Below are positions 13,917 through 22,555 of a stretch of DNA of 64,000 nt, piece after piece. Each line of letters starts with the position of its first letter. The first letter of the stretch is position 1. Under the pieces are notes generated by a model, which worked only from the letters and a program-made list of their open reading frames with translations, made no database searches and was not told where the DNA came from. The DNA is taken from contig OX467086.1 of NCBI GenBank assembly GCA_950106755.1, forward strand, positions 17,316,001 to 17,380,000, in the 5' to 3' direction. Source of the DNA: Climacium dendroides. Taxonomy: Eukaryota; Streptophyta; Bryopsida; Hypnales; Climaciaceae. The translations under genes and the position numbers were made by a program.

Positions 13917-13920
13917 AAGT
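13917..13920 (+). other. Target-site duplication AAGT, left
   Basis: AAGT immediately precedes the left inverted repeat and is repeated exactly at 34921-34924 after the right one. Confidence 0.7.
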
Positions 13921-13946
13921 AAGGCCTTATTCGTTAAATTGAGACA
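13921..13946 (+). repeat. Left terminal inverted repeat
   Basis: It starts AAGGCCTTATTCGTTAAA and continues TTGAGACAA. It matches the complement of 34895-34920 at 25 of 26 positions. GAGAC-containing short motifs recur just inside it. Confidence 0.8.
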
Positions 13947-14484
13947 AAATGGTCATTTTGAGACTTGGAAAATTGAAAACCAAAGCCCCATTTCACGAAG
14001 AGTTGTTGAATTCAATGATAAATAGAACTGTTTTCTCAACATCCATAAGAAGTTGCATCTAAAGGCAAAGAAGTGGTGATTTAATATGATGACAATCAAT
14101 TTAATAATGCGATGGTTCTAAAGGTGCTTTTAAGGAAGTTAATCAAGCAAATGAGTTCACTCCAAGTTAAGAAGCTTCGAAGAACCGTGTCATTTGCAAT
14201 AGACTAGATCATTCACAGTGAAAACGAACGAATCATTGAGTTTATTTATGATTTTTCCAAATCCATGTGAAAACAATACAGTTCTTCATAGTTACATGTC
14301 GTAGCACATCCTCTGTGTTCTAGTTTCTGTATATTTGCTAATCTATTTATAGTAACTACAATATGTCCGTACATACTCAATTTCTCTGAGTACAATTCAA
14401 TTATCATTCTACTCATGGTAAAAATTAAGAGGCTACAAAATGGATGGATTCTACAACATGTCTGACTTATGTGCACATTTTCTC

Positions 14485-15399
14485 TCACATTTTTTCGGGG
14501 AGGTCTGATCCATCAATCTTTGCTGCTTCCATTGCTTGCAACTTTGCAAGCCCTCGTAGGATATCCTCGCGCCTCGAAGGATAATGCGACCGACCTCGAC
14601 TATCAGAAGTATCCCAATCATTCAAACTCTGCGTAGTCCTGGCTTTCCGCTTTGGCCTTCGGATGCTTTCGGGAACCTCCAAAGCAGAATGAGATTTTGG
14701 ACCTTTGAGGGGCGGCCTTGGTAGAACCGGTTTAGGGTTTAGGTCTACAACTATAGTCTCGGTAGATTTTGAGCCCATACTTTGTCTTTTCTCTTTGACA
14801 ATTCTTTGTCGAAGAAGACTATCCGATGACAGCGTTCGCCTTGCTCCTCGAGACTTCAAATGAGGTGATGGATTACCATCAAACGAAGTTTTACAAAACG
14901 AAACAGCCTTCCCATGAAGTAAAATCTCCTTATCTCCCTTTAGAAGTGGATCTGATTCCACTCCAACAATGGGGATAGATGCTAACGGAGTTGAAGTTTG
15001 AACGTCATCCTCGAGCCGAGGATATCTCACAACGTTGTCGACCGGGAGCTTTAGTTTCCGACTTGTGGGAGTGCCCATGCATGAAGTTGGTGATGCGGAT
15101 CGTCCGTGGCTCGAGGACGTGCGCTTCAACGGCGACGGAGAACAGATAGGAGTCCTTCCGGGTCCACGACTCGGGGGGCTGTCCACAACGCCGTCCTCAA
15201 TATCCCCCTTTGAATAGTCAATGGTAGCCGACGCGGCGTCCGCGGCAGAGCGCAACATGTAGGGCTTAGAGAAGGGAGCAGTTTCACAGCTTCCACCATC
15301 GGATTTGGAGTCACTTGATAGTGCCTTTTCCGATCCAGAGAGGAGGCTCCTTCTGATTTTTTGCTTCACAAGTGATCCCAAAAAGCAAACACCTTCGAC
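14485..15399 (-). CDS. Unrecognised Ser/Pro-rich protein or last exon of the neighbouring gene
   Basis: An open frame of 304 codons starts at a strong acceptor (TTAGTGCAG, exon from 15399) in phase 0, like the other exons of the upstream gene, and ends at TGA (14487-14485). The translation is low complexity and probably disordered: Ser/Thr-Pro sites (PSRGPGRTPICSPSPLK), basic patches (RRPKRKAR) that could be nuclear-localisation signals, and a helical tail (ILRGLAKLQAMEAAK). No domain is recognised. It may be spliced to the phosphatase exon if a donor near 15615-15660 is used, or be its own gene with an upstream start at 15447 or beyond. Unlike its neighbours it has no internal stop. Confidence 0.5.
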   Translation of the reverse strand, partial: VEGVCFLGSLVKQKIRRSLLSGSEKALSSDSKSDGGSCETAPFSKPYMLRSAADAASATIDYSKGDIEDGVVDSPPSRGPGRTPICSPSPLKRTSSSHGRSASPTSCMGTPTSRKLKLPVDNVVRYPRLEDDVQTSTPLASIPIVGVESDPLLKGDKEILLHGKAVSFCKTSFDGNPSPHLKSRGARRTLSSDSLLRQRIVKEKRQSMGSKSTETIVVDLNPKPVLPRPPLKGPKSHSALEVPESIRRPKRKARTTQSLNDWDTSDSRGRSHYPSRREDILRGLAKLQAMEAAKIDGSDLPEKM

Positions 15400-15594
15400 C
15401 TGCACTAAATAATTATTAATAAGCTCAATTCTTGCCTTCCGCATCAACCAAATAGCACTTCGAGGGCATACAAATTCTTAAACATTGAGCTAGAAGATGA
15501 TTTTAAAAAAAGGGTTTCATATATTAATTACAACGAATGGTCATTTACTTGAAATACATAGTACAAAATGCCTGGCCCCTTGCATGCTCAATCA

Positions 15595-15635
15595 CACGGA
15601 AGTGTAAACTCTAAGTCGAAGTGTAAACTCTACGG
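15595..15635 (+). repeat. Short tandem duplication at the end of exon D
   Basis: GAAGTGTAAACTCTA occurs twice about 20 bp apart. It overlaps the putative stop of the phosphatase exon and may have altered the original end or splice donor. Confidence 0.5.
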
Positions 15636-16453
15636 CGACGCGTCTCTACACGTAGACCTACTGCGGAAAGCTCGTATGAGCAATTCATGACCTTCGCGGA
15701 CTCTTTCATGCCCTCAATGATATCTTGGAGGGCATGGTCATCGGGACCGGGTGGATCTAACCCGATCTGATTCTCATTGACGTACTGTTGCATCCCGTCG
15801 TCCGGACAGTTGGAATGCAACCTCTGGAGCCAAGGGAGCAGCTCGTCCATGAGCACGTCGTCCCTCCGCTTGGAATGACTCCAAGTCTCGAGGAACAAGG
15901 CATTCCCATTATCATTGCAAATACTCTTTTCAGGAGAATCATCAATGAGAAGGGTATTTTGATCGTTAAAGAACGGGCCCTGACTATGAACGGAAAATAG
16001 GCCATCCTCAATAATCTTCAAGCAGAACACTTTGTTTCTACGATGGAAGAACTTTCCAGGAGCGACTTCTACCTTCGAACACTGCTCCTGGCCTAGTATA
16101 TCGAAGGGAGCCCTGCAATTGCTAAATAGGTGCCCAGCAATCGGTTCTGCATTATGCTTCATCATGGTGGACCACACAATGACCCTATGCGCAATTTCCG
16201 ACACTTGCCGCAAGAATTCCCTGACATTCTATTTAGCAAATACTGCTTTCGATCCGATGACAGTCGGGTACCAATGGCTAAGAACGTTGTCTTCAAGCCT
16301 ATAAGACTTCAATTTATCAACAAATGCCCTCGGCATGCTCTGGCAAAGCACGCCGTTCAGGTCTAAGACAATATTCAACCATTTTCTTCGCGGCGGAGGC
16401 ATCAAAGGACGCAAGCTCGTTCGCAAGACCTCTCTTCGCCCCTCCGATGCTAC
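15611..16453 (-). other. Exon D: NIF/FCP1-type HAD phosphatase domain, one stop
   Basis: It starts at acceptor TTTGATTAG. The HAD motif I is WLNIVLDLNGVLC, the DxNGxL variant typical of plant NLI-interacting-factor (NIF) proteins rather than DxDxT. The next motif includes VIVWSTMMKHN, then FDILGQEQCSKV, and the acidic motif NTLLIDDSPEKSICN, followed by DELLPWLQRLHSN, which all fit the FCP1/SCP/NIF fold. Family members remove phosphate from serine, for example on RNA polymerase II tails. A TAG at 16231-16229 falls between motif I and the VREFL helix, so the domain is broken in this copy. Translation ends at TAG 15613-15611. Confidence 0.6.
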
Positions 16454-16972
16454 CTAATCAAAGCAAAACAAATGAGATTGGAGTTACCTGAATAAATGCA
16501 GAAGTGGGAGAGCCAGCAAGCGGACAGATGCATTTCATTCCACTAATTGACTGGGGACTTCCGCGAGGGAGTGCTTTCATTGGTACCGGACGTTGCACAT
16601 TTCTATGTGTATTGAGTTGAGCATGAACACATGGACAGATCGGTTCAATTAGACGTCATTGTATACAATCTATTGAAACGCTTATACTTTATTTAAGGTA
16701 GATTATAAAATACATGTCAAAATTTCTTTTAAGTATGGATTGTCAAGACTGTGCATTGAGGCCTACGCTATACTATTCTACACGCATGTCGACCACGGAC
16801 ACATGTTCCGTCCGCGCAATTCATTCAAGGATAGGCACGCCATCCTGTCAAGCATCATGAATTCGAATAAGAGTCGGCAGTTCATACGCACCGCATTCCA
16901 AACATCCACACAATAACAAACGACTATCAGACTCTCCACCTTGGATTAATACTTTGGATTTGAGGAGTTTAC

Positions 16973-18481
16973 CTGCGAAGATCCACCCGCCTGGGTGGCA
17001 TTGTCTTCCTCCTCAACGGGCTTAAGAGAAGGACCTTTCTCTTGAAGATCTTCTTCGCCCTTGCCGTAGTCCACCTTCTCCTCCTCTTCATCAAAGGAGG
17101 GAGAATGGCGTTCCACAACAGCCTCCGCCGACTCATGTACGGAGGTCTTTTCAATCGAAACTGCCGGGACCTCTGCAACACGATCAGCATCATCGCCACG
17201 AGGATGATGTCCTGCATTGTGCACAACAATTTGTGGCTCCGGAACAACAACTTCAAATGCTGAAGGGATTGGCGAAGATATCCTTGGCACTTGCAAAGTT
17301 GGTGTGCATACAACGACATCTTCCGGTGTCACTGCAAGACCACCGTCATTATCATTGACACGAGGATGAGGGAGCCCAACAACCAGTTCCTACACGATTG
17401 GTAATGTAGAGACAAGTAGTGGAGGATGCGAAGGCCCAGCCTGGGATACAACCAAGGGATTTCCAAGTTGTTGACTAGACTGGGATGACAGGAGCTGCTT
17501 GAGTTGCTCAAACTGGGACGATAGATCTGAGATTTGGGCTTGCGACTTTATCTGCAACTCCATTATTTTTGCATTCGCATCGGCCAACTCTTTGTCCCTT
17601 GCCGCCCTTGCTGCTATTCGTTCAATTCTTCTGGTCCTCTTCTCCTCTTCTAGCCTCCAATAGTCCTTCTCCACCTTGATGATGGAACCCGTGGGCAAGA
17701 GCAGTGACTTCATTTCCTTCTGTTTGGGAGCGCCATCATCGTTTTCTTCATCGTCATCAGATTCTCGAGGATGATCCGCAACATCATCATCACTGCCTAG
17801 GTCAATGAAGGTTGGCAAGTTGGAAACATGGGCATCAACTATGAATTCATCATCCGCCCCAACATTCTCTTCCGCCCTTGCTCAGCCGACATCCCCAACA
17901 TTTTCAGTCCTCTTTGCGTCGTCCTCCATCATCTTGTCAAATTCCGTGTCTAATTCAATATCCTCCACGATATGACGCGCAACAGGATCCACACCTGCGA
18001 GTGCCTGTGATTCATTACAAGGAGGTTGGACAGGTTCATTCTTGTTAGACACACCAAACACGTCTACCAATCCAAGAGAGGAAGGTTGGATGTTCAAATT
18101 CTCAGAGGTGACGGGATCAGTAGTCGGATCCAGAGTTGGCATCGACACCGAGGATAACCACGCACGCATTTGGAACGTATTTGTTCTGAACTCGTTTATT
18201 CCATCCAATCCCGGATCGGAGCTAACGAGCTCTTCAATCTGCACTCGATTTTCCATCACGGAGGTCCCAACAGGTGATTCCAGTGTCATGGGAGGCGACG
18301 GAGGCGAGTCAGACAACACCATGACGGGTCCACAACGAGGGGGTTGGACATACGTGAGCGAGTACAGCGAGTTTGAATACATGAAGTCATTCTTATCGAG
18401 TTTATCTGCAAAGTAGGATATACTTCTATATCCCTTTGCATCGTGCTTGTCGACGTAACCATAGAAGAATGCCCCAAACAT
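16973..18481 (-). other. Exon C: acidic linker and coiled coil
   Basis: 503 codons with TGA 17884-17882 and TAG 17392-17390. It opens with MFGAFFYGYVDKHDAKGYRS, which may complete the methyltransferase-like fold of exon B, then becomes acidic and proline rich. A charged helix with heptad-like spacing (about 17700-17440: YWRLEEEKRTRRIERIAARA, then AKIMELQIKSQ and FEQLKQLLSSQSS) predicts a coiled coil and hence self-association. The tail is acidic and disordered. Confidence 0.5.
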
Positions 18482-18530
18482 CTGAATAAAGAGAAGAGGA
18501 TATCAGTAAGTCGTAGGGGAGCAAGGAGAG

Positions 18531-18553
18531 GTTATCGTCGTGTCGAGGATAAC
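18531..18553. promoter_or_regulatory. Palindrome in intron B/C
   Basis: Half-sites GTTATCGTCG and CGAGGATAAC lie around TGT. It is the same palindrome family as the arrays near 22130 and 30490, inside the intron 18770-18482. A weaker copy lies at 18635-18656. Confidence 0.55.
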
Positions 18554-18634
18554 AAGAGCATCCTACATCCTTCGTTTTGTATGAAGAGCAAAGAGAAGTA
18601 CATGATAGGAAAGCAGACTATACAAAATAGCTAA

Positions 18635-18656
18635 TTATTGTTGAGTCGAGGGTAAC
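18635..18656. promoter_or_regulatory. Degenerate palindrome in intron B/C
   Basis: TTATTGTTGAGTCGAGGGTA retains most of the family pattern. It is the second copy in the same 289-bp intron. Confidence 0.4.
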
Positions 18657-18770
18657 TGTGACAATTGCTCAATAGATTTCATGAACTACACTAGCCTAAC
18701 AAATCCATTCCGCAAATTGACCATTATCCTCAAGTCAATGATAGTAAATGACAATGTTAACGTGACATAC

Positions 18771-20099
18771 CTTTGTAGCCAGCATGAACTTGACTCCGGT
18801 ATAAATTCCAAGCATGTTCTCGCCAGGGACTGCAAATGCTTGAAGGATCTCGAAATAGAACTCCATTCGGAGTTCAGTGGGATGAATTCTCCACTTGCAT
18901 TCTGTGTTCCTGTGCGCATCCTTGTAATAAGGACAAGTTCCCGAAGGCGCTCGATACTCTGGCTTCATGAAATCCCGTACAGATGAAGCGAATTCGTTCT
19001 CTTTCTTGAAGAAGAAGAGAAGAGGCACATCTGGGGCGGTGCCTCGGTTCGTCACATTGTTGAGCATTTCCGCTTTGCATGGGATGTACTTGGACTTCAG
19101 TATGTCGTACTCCGCCATGTTCAAGTCAGCGAAGCTAACAACCGCGTTCAGATCCTCACTGTCACGTAATATGAAAAGCCAAACGTTGGCTGCACTCATA
19201 CTTGGCTCCAGTTTGTCGTCCAAGAAGTCCAGAAATGGGTCTATGGCTGCCTTGACTGCTGTGGGTTTTGATCGAGGGACTTCTCTAGTGTTAACCACTG
19301 CAAGATTCACCTCTCGACGGCAGTAAGTGAATCGGTTAGTGGTGACAAGCGCCTTCGCCGAGACATACATTCCGCGCATCTCCACTCCACCGCTCAATTC
19401 AGGAAGACTGTATTTTAGCTTCATGAAGTGATTGTACATGTGCAGAACGTCTGGGAATTCTTTTCCTAGGTCCGACACCCGCTTTAGCCATGCATCATTC
19501 CGTAAGCGCCTCTTGAAGTAGTCGGCCTTGATGTGTGAAAGGAGGAAATCCCATGTAGCAGATGAGAATCGATGGCGAGACTTCCAAGACCTCCACCGGT
19601 CATCAATTATGTCCTTCCGGCTGTCTAGAAGCTTTAAGTCAGGTTTGATGCTCATCAAGTCCTGAATCACGATTTTTTTCCTTTTCCTTCGCTCAGTCCA
19701 GTCCGTACTTGTCATATTGTCCACTGCTAACACCTTCATTTTTGAAACTAAAAGCTTGGGATATGGTGCAGCCCGACCAAGAGTTATCCCAAGCAGATGC
19801 TGTGCCTGTTTTCCGAAATCCTGGTCAGTGAAATGGCCAGCATGTTTAAAGAATTCCCTTCATAATCCAGCAGGCTTCAACTTGTACCCCTTATTTTCCT
19901 TATACATTTTAAGGGTAGCTGGGTCAATGAGCTCGCCTTCACCATGCTTTGTCAGAAAGAGTTTCCAGTGATCCCACAACTCGTCCGAGAGGGTTATTAT
20001 CTGGATTTCGTTCTTGAGGTCCGACGGCCCCCTTATTGTTGCACCGTCTCCTTTAGGATTAATATTCTGGAAACGATCTACAACTGCATTGGTAAAGCT
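18771..20099 (-). other. Exon B: degenerate N6/N4 DNA-methyltransferase-like region
   Basis: 443 codons, one TGA at 19862-19860. Near the end (about 18884-18790) lies HPTELRMEFYFEI followed by LQAFAVPGENMLGIYTG. In beta-class N6/N4 methyltransferases the block HPTxKPxEL leads, at the same spacing, into PGDxVLDPFxGSG, the cofactor-binding loop; P, G, L, the aromatic and one glycine line up here. The expected catalytic DPPY/NPPF box seems replaced by VVNTREVPRS (about 19275-19305), and the loop reads GIYTG, so catalysis is doubtful. ParB next to such a methyltransferase is a known bacterial and phage arrangement. A pseudoenzyme or decayed enzyme are both possible. Confidence 0.5.
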
Positions 20100-20250
20100 C
20101 TGCAAAAGAGGTGATGGAGAAATAAGGGAAGAGAGAAAGAATGTTTAAATAAAAACATTGAATCCATGATGAAATTGAGTTCTAATTATAATTCCAAATG
20201 CTGACCAATGAATACAAGACTGAAAGAATTCAATGTAGTCATGCAGCAAG

Positions 20251-20270
20251 TATCGTCGAGTCGACGATGA
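20251..20270. promoter_or_regulatory. Palindrome in intron A/B
   Basis: ATCGTCGA and TCGACGAT halves around G form a perfect 17-bp core within the 189-bp intron 20288-20100. Confidence 0.55.
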
Positions 20271-20288
20271 TGGTATATTCTCACTCAC

Positions 20289-21698
20289 CTTGTAGTTTAG
20301 TGGACTGTACACAGCCTTGTTTTGTTGCACCACATGATCGGTCACTTCAAGAGTGGGACGCTTGCAAGCAATCCAGATGTTCCTACAACTGATTATCTGA
20401 TTCCCCCACGTTGGCTGTGCATGATCTAAGTGGTTTGTTGCATTGTAGAAGCGCGAAATGTGTCGAAGTTTGTTTGGGTCCAACGTCCAAACAATGTATG
20501 CGTCCCACCTCTGTAGTTCCACACGCCTGCTTTCACCGCATCCTTGCTTCTGAAGCTCCTTGGATGCTGTTATACTGTGTTGGCCATTGATAATTATGAA
20601 CTGGCCATTTTCAATGTCCTCCCACTTCTGGGGTTTCATTTTCAGGAGTTGTTTATTTTGGTCCACTAATGTCAAGCATACTTTCTGGCACTGCTTGATG
20701 TCGATGAGTTGGATGAGCTGCTCTTTCACAGACTTAACCATGTCGTCTTGCAGTGCACGGATTATGTATTGTTCTTTTTCAATTATGCATTGCTTTATGT
20801 CTACACTAACAGTGTTTTGATCAAAGAGAAAACACTGATTATGTTCTACCCAGAACTCCCTTTGAATGATAGCGTGCCTCTGGAACTCTTCCATCGGTTC
20901 TTCTGATTGAGTTCCAACTGATGTCAATGCAGACCTCGAGCTACCTGCACCCGTGGCACCTCCCACTAAACTTTTCCTTCTTCTCTTACTTGGTGGTATA
21001 GGGCTAGGATTAATGCAATCCTGAGTTTGAGTCTCGGGCAGGATTTGACTAGGTTGTGTCCCCCTACTTCTTCCTCCTCCGCTTCTAGATGACATGGTCC
21101 ACTTTCCAATCGATTCGCGTTGTTGAATATTACGTATTTGACCTCCTATAGTCGGAGGAGCTTGAACGTTTGACAAAGCGTACCTATCCAATGTCTGGAA
21201 GATCAGGCTCAGCTTGGTTGTAGTAGCTTTGGCGGTCCCGGTTTTCCATGGAAGGTATCTACTATCTATAAACTGTTGATTGAGGAACTCAATTTCAGAG
21301 CCCTCCAATAAAGTCATGAGGTTTTCAAGGTCAAACTGTGCCTGATTTGAGTTGACATTCATCACAATTGAGTGACAATGTTTTCCAGCTTTTCCACCGT
21401 CATCTACCTCACGTAGAACGATCACGACATAGTTGTTGTGGTGAGCATCTATGAATATCACCTTTTCATTCAAATTCCATACAAGGTAACCCGGCTGCCC
21501 GGAGACTTTGTACCGGAGAAAGACGTAGTCTTTCCATCAGTTTACACCAAAACTCCAGCTTACAATATGCGATTTAAGCTGGAATAGTTTTCCGTAGCTA
21601 TCCTCCATTTCCAAAATGAAGGATCCATCTTCGATAGGATTGACGAAGGGTTCTAGGTGGTGCTTTGTCACTGAATAGTCGTATGCGTCCGAATCCAT
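20289..21698 (-). other. Exon A: ParB/DGQHR-like NGQH domain
   Basis: 470 codons, one TGA at 21539-21537. The N-terminal part (WNLNEKVIFIDAHHNNYVVI) is unassigned, followed by a Ser/Arg/Pro-rich linker with a basic patch (PPSKRRRKS). The C-terminal third carries FIIINGQHSITASKELQ (motif at about 20586-20566) and then IVWTLDPNKLRHISRFYNAT. A G-Q-H box followed by a helix, then a strand and a S-x-x-N element is the pattern of ParB N-terminal and DGQHR-type domains. In those families this fold binds or cleaves nucleic acid or nucleotides. The assignment rests on the motif alone. Confidence 0.5.
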
Positions 21699-21814
21699 TC
21701 TCAGGTCCTGTCAACAGATGTGCATGATTGGCATTTAGTTTCAGGTATCTACACTCAATTTCCAAAGGACGTCCTATTTATGTGTTGTAGTAAAAATCGC
21801 ATAATTGGACATAG

Positions 21815-21835
21815 CATCGTCGACTCGACAATAAC
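21815..21835. promoter_or_regulatory. Palindrome upstream of the large gene
   Basis: It reads CATCGTCGA, C, TCGACAATAA: 9 of 10 half-site pairs match. It lies about 115 bp before the ATG at 21698 and could be in the promoter or a first intron. Confidence 0.5.
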
Positions 21836-22029
21836 TGGGGAATCTTAGCACTAGCTGTGAATTTCAATGGTCATTTCATGTGAATGGCACATTGAGGATG
21901 TACGGGGCTACTAGAGAATGTTGTTTTTATGTTCTGTGTGTTGTATCAATGGTTCGATGATACAATCGTTTTTTTATGTTTGTTTCTTTTTTGATGAATA
22001 ATGGTTCCTTTTGGAAAATAATGTTCTTT

Positions 22030-22551
22030 ACCTCAATTTCAGTTCAGTTTTCTTGTGGCGACGATTTGATGATCATCTTCTATAAATGATTGTATTCTTC
22101 CTAGTGGGTAACATCGATTACTTCCAAGTTATCCTCGACTCGAGGATAATCAGGGATACTTCACAGGTACCTATGTTGTCGGGATAGTATTGAAGTATCC
22201 CAGGTTATCCTCCATTGCTTTTCAGCTTTGTTTTTTAGAGACGATATGATGATCGTCTTCTATGAAGGATTCATTGCTTCCCTCTAGAAGCATCAATTAC
22301 TTCCAAGTTATCCTCGAGTCGAGGATAACCAGGGATACTTCACAGGTACCTATGATGTCGTGGTAGCGTTCACGTATCTCAGGTTACCTTCCATTCCAGT
22401 TCAGTTTTGTTTTTTTAGAGACGAGCTGATGATTGTCTTCTATGAACGATTCATTGCTTCCTTCTACAAGCATCAATTACATCCAAGTTATCCTCGTGTC
22501 GAGGATAACCAGGGATACTTCACAGGTACCTATGATGTCGTAGTAGCGTTC
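22030..22551. promoter_or_regulatory. Palindrome-bearing tandem array, left gene (part 1)
   Basis: Three units of about 180 bp each hold, in order, TTTTAGAGACGA, GATGATCGTCTTCTA, a 21-bp palindrome, and CAGGGATACTTCACAGGTAC. The palindromes are at 22129-22149 and 22308-22328 (both perfect) and 22488-22508 (one central difference). The array is cut by transposon copy 2 and continues at 25008. It lies upstream of the minus-strand gene, so an enhancer or binding-site role is likely but inferred. Confidence 0.65.
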
Positions 22552-22555
22552 ACGT

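Larger units (their letters stand above)
15611..21698 (-). pseudogene. Large multi-exon transposon gene: ParB-like, methyltransferase-like, coiled coil, phosphatase-like
   Basis: The ATG is at 21698 (MDSDAYDYSVTKHHLEPF). Four exons can be joined: A 21698-20289, B 20099-18771, C 18481-16973, D 16453-15611. Donors are CAAG/GTGAGT, AAAG/GTATGT and GCAG/GTAAAC; acceptors are TTTTGCAG, TTTATTCAG and TTTGATTAG. Exon lengths A-C (1410, 1329, 1509) are multiples of three and all introns are phase 0, giving about 1696 codons. Five in-frame stops interrupt it: TGA 21539-21537, TGA 19862-19860, TGA 17884-17882, TAG 17392-17390, TAG 16231-16229. The frame is otherwise open across each. All fit CGA to TGA or CAG to TAG. 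The gene reads towards the left end of the 21-kb element. A palindrome array and a possible upstream splice acceptor (GTTGACAG, near 21708) precede it. Confidence 0.65.

Noticed and set aside
15611..21698. U-to-C RNA editing (as in fern, lycophyte or hornwort organelles) repairing the stops
   Set aside because: That process is known from organelle transcripts; this is nuclear transposon DNA with spliceosomal introns.
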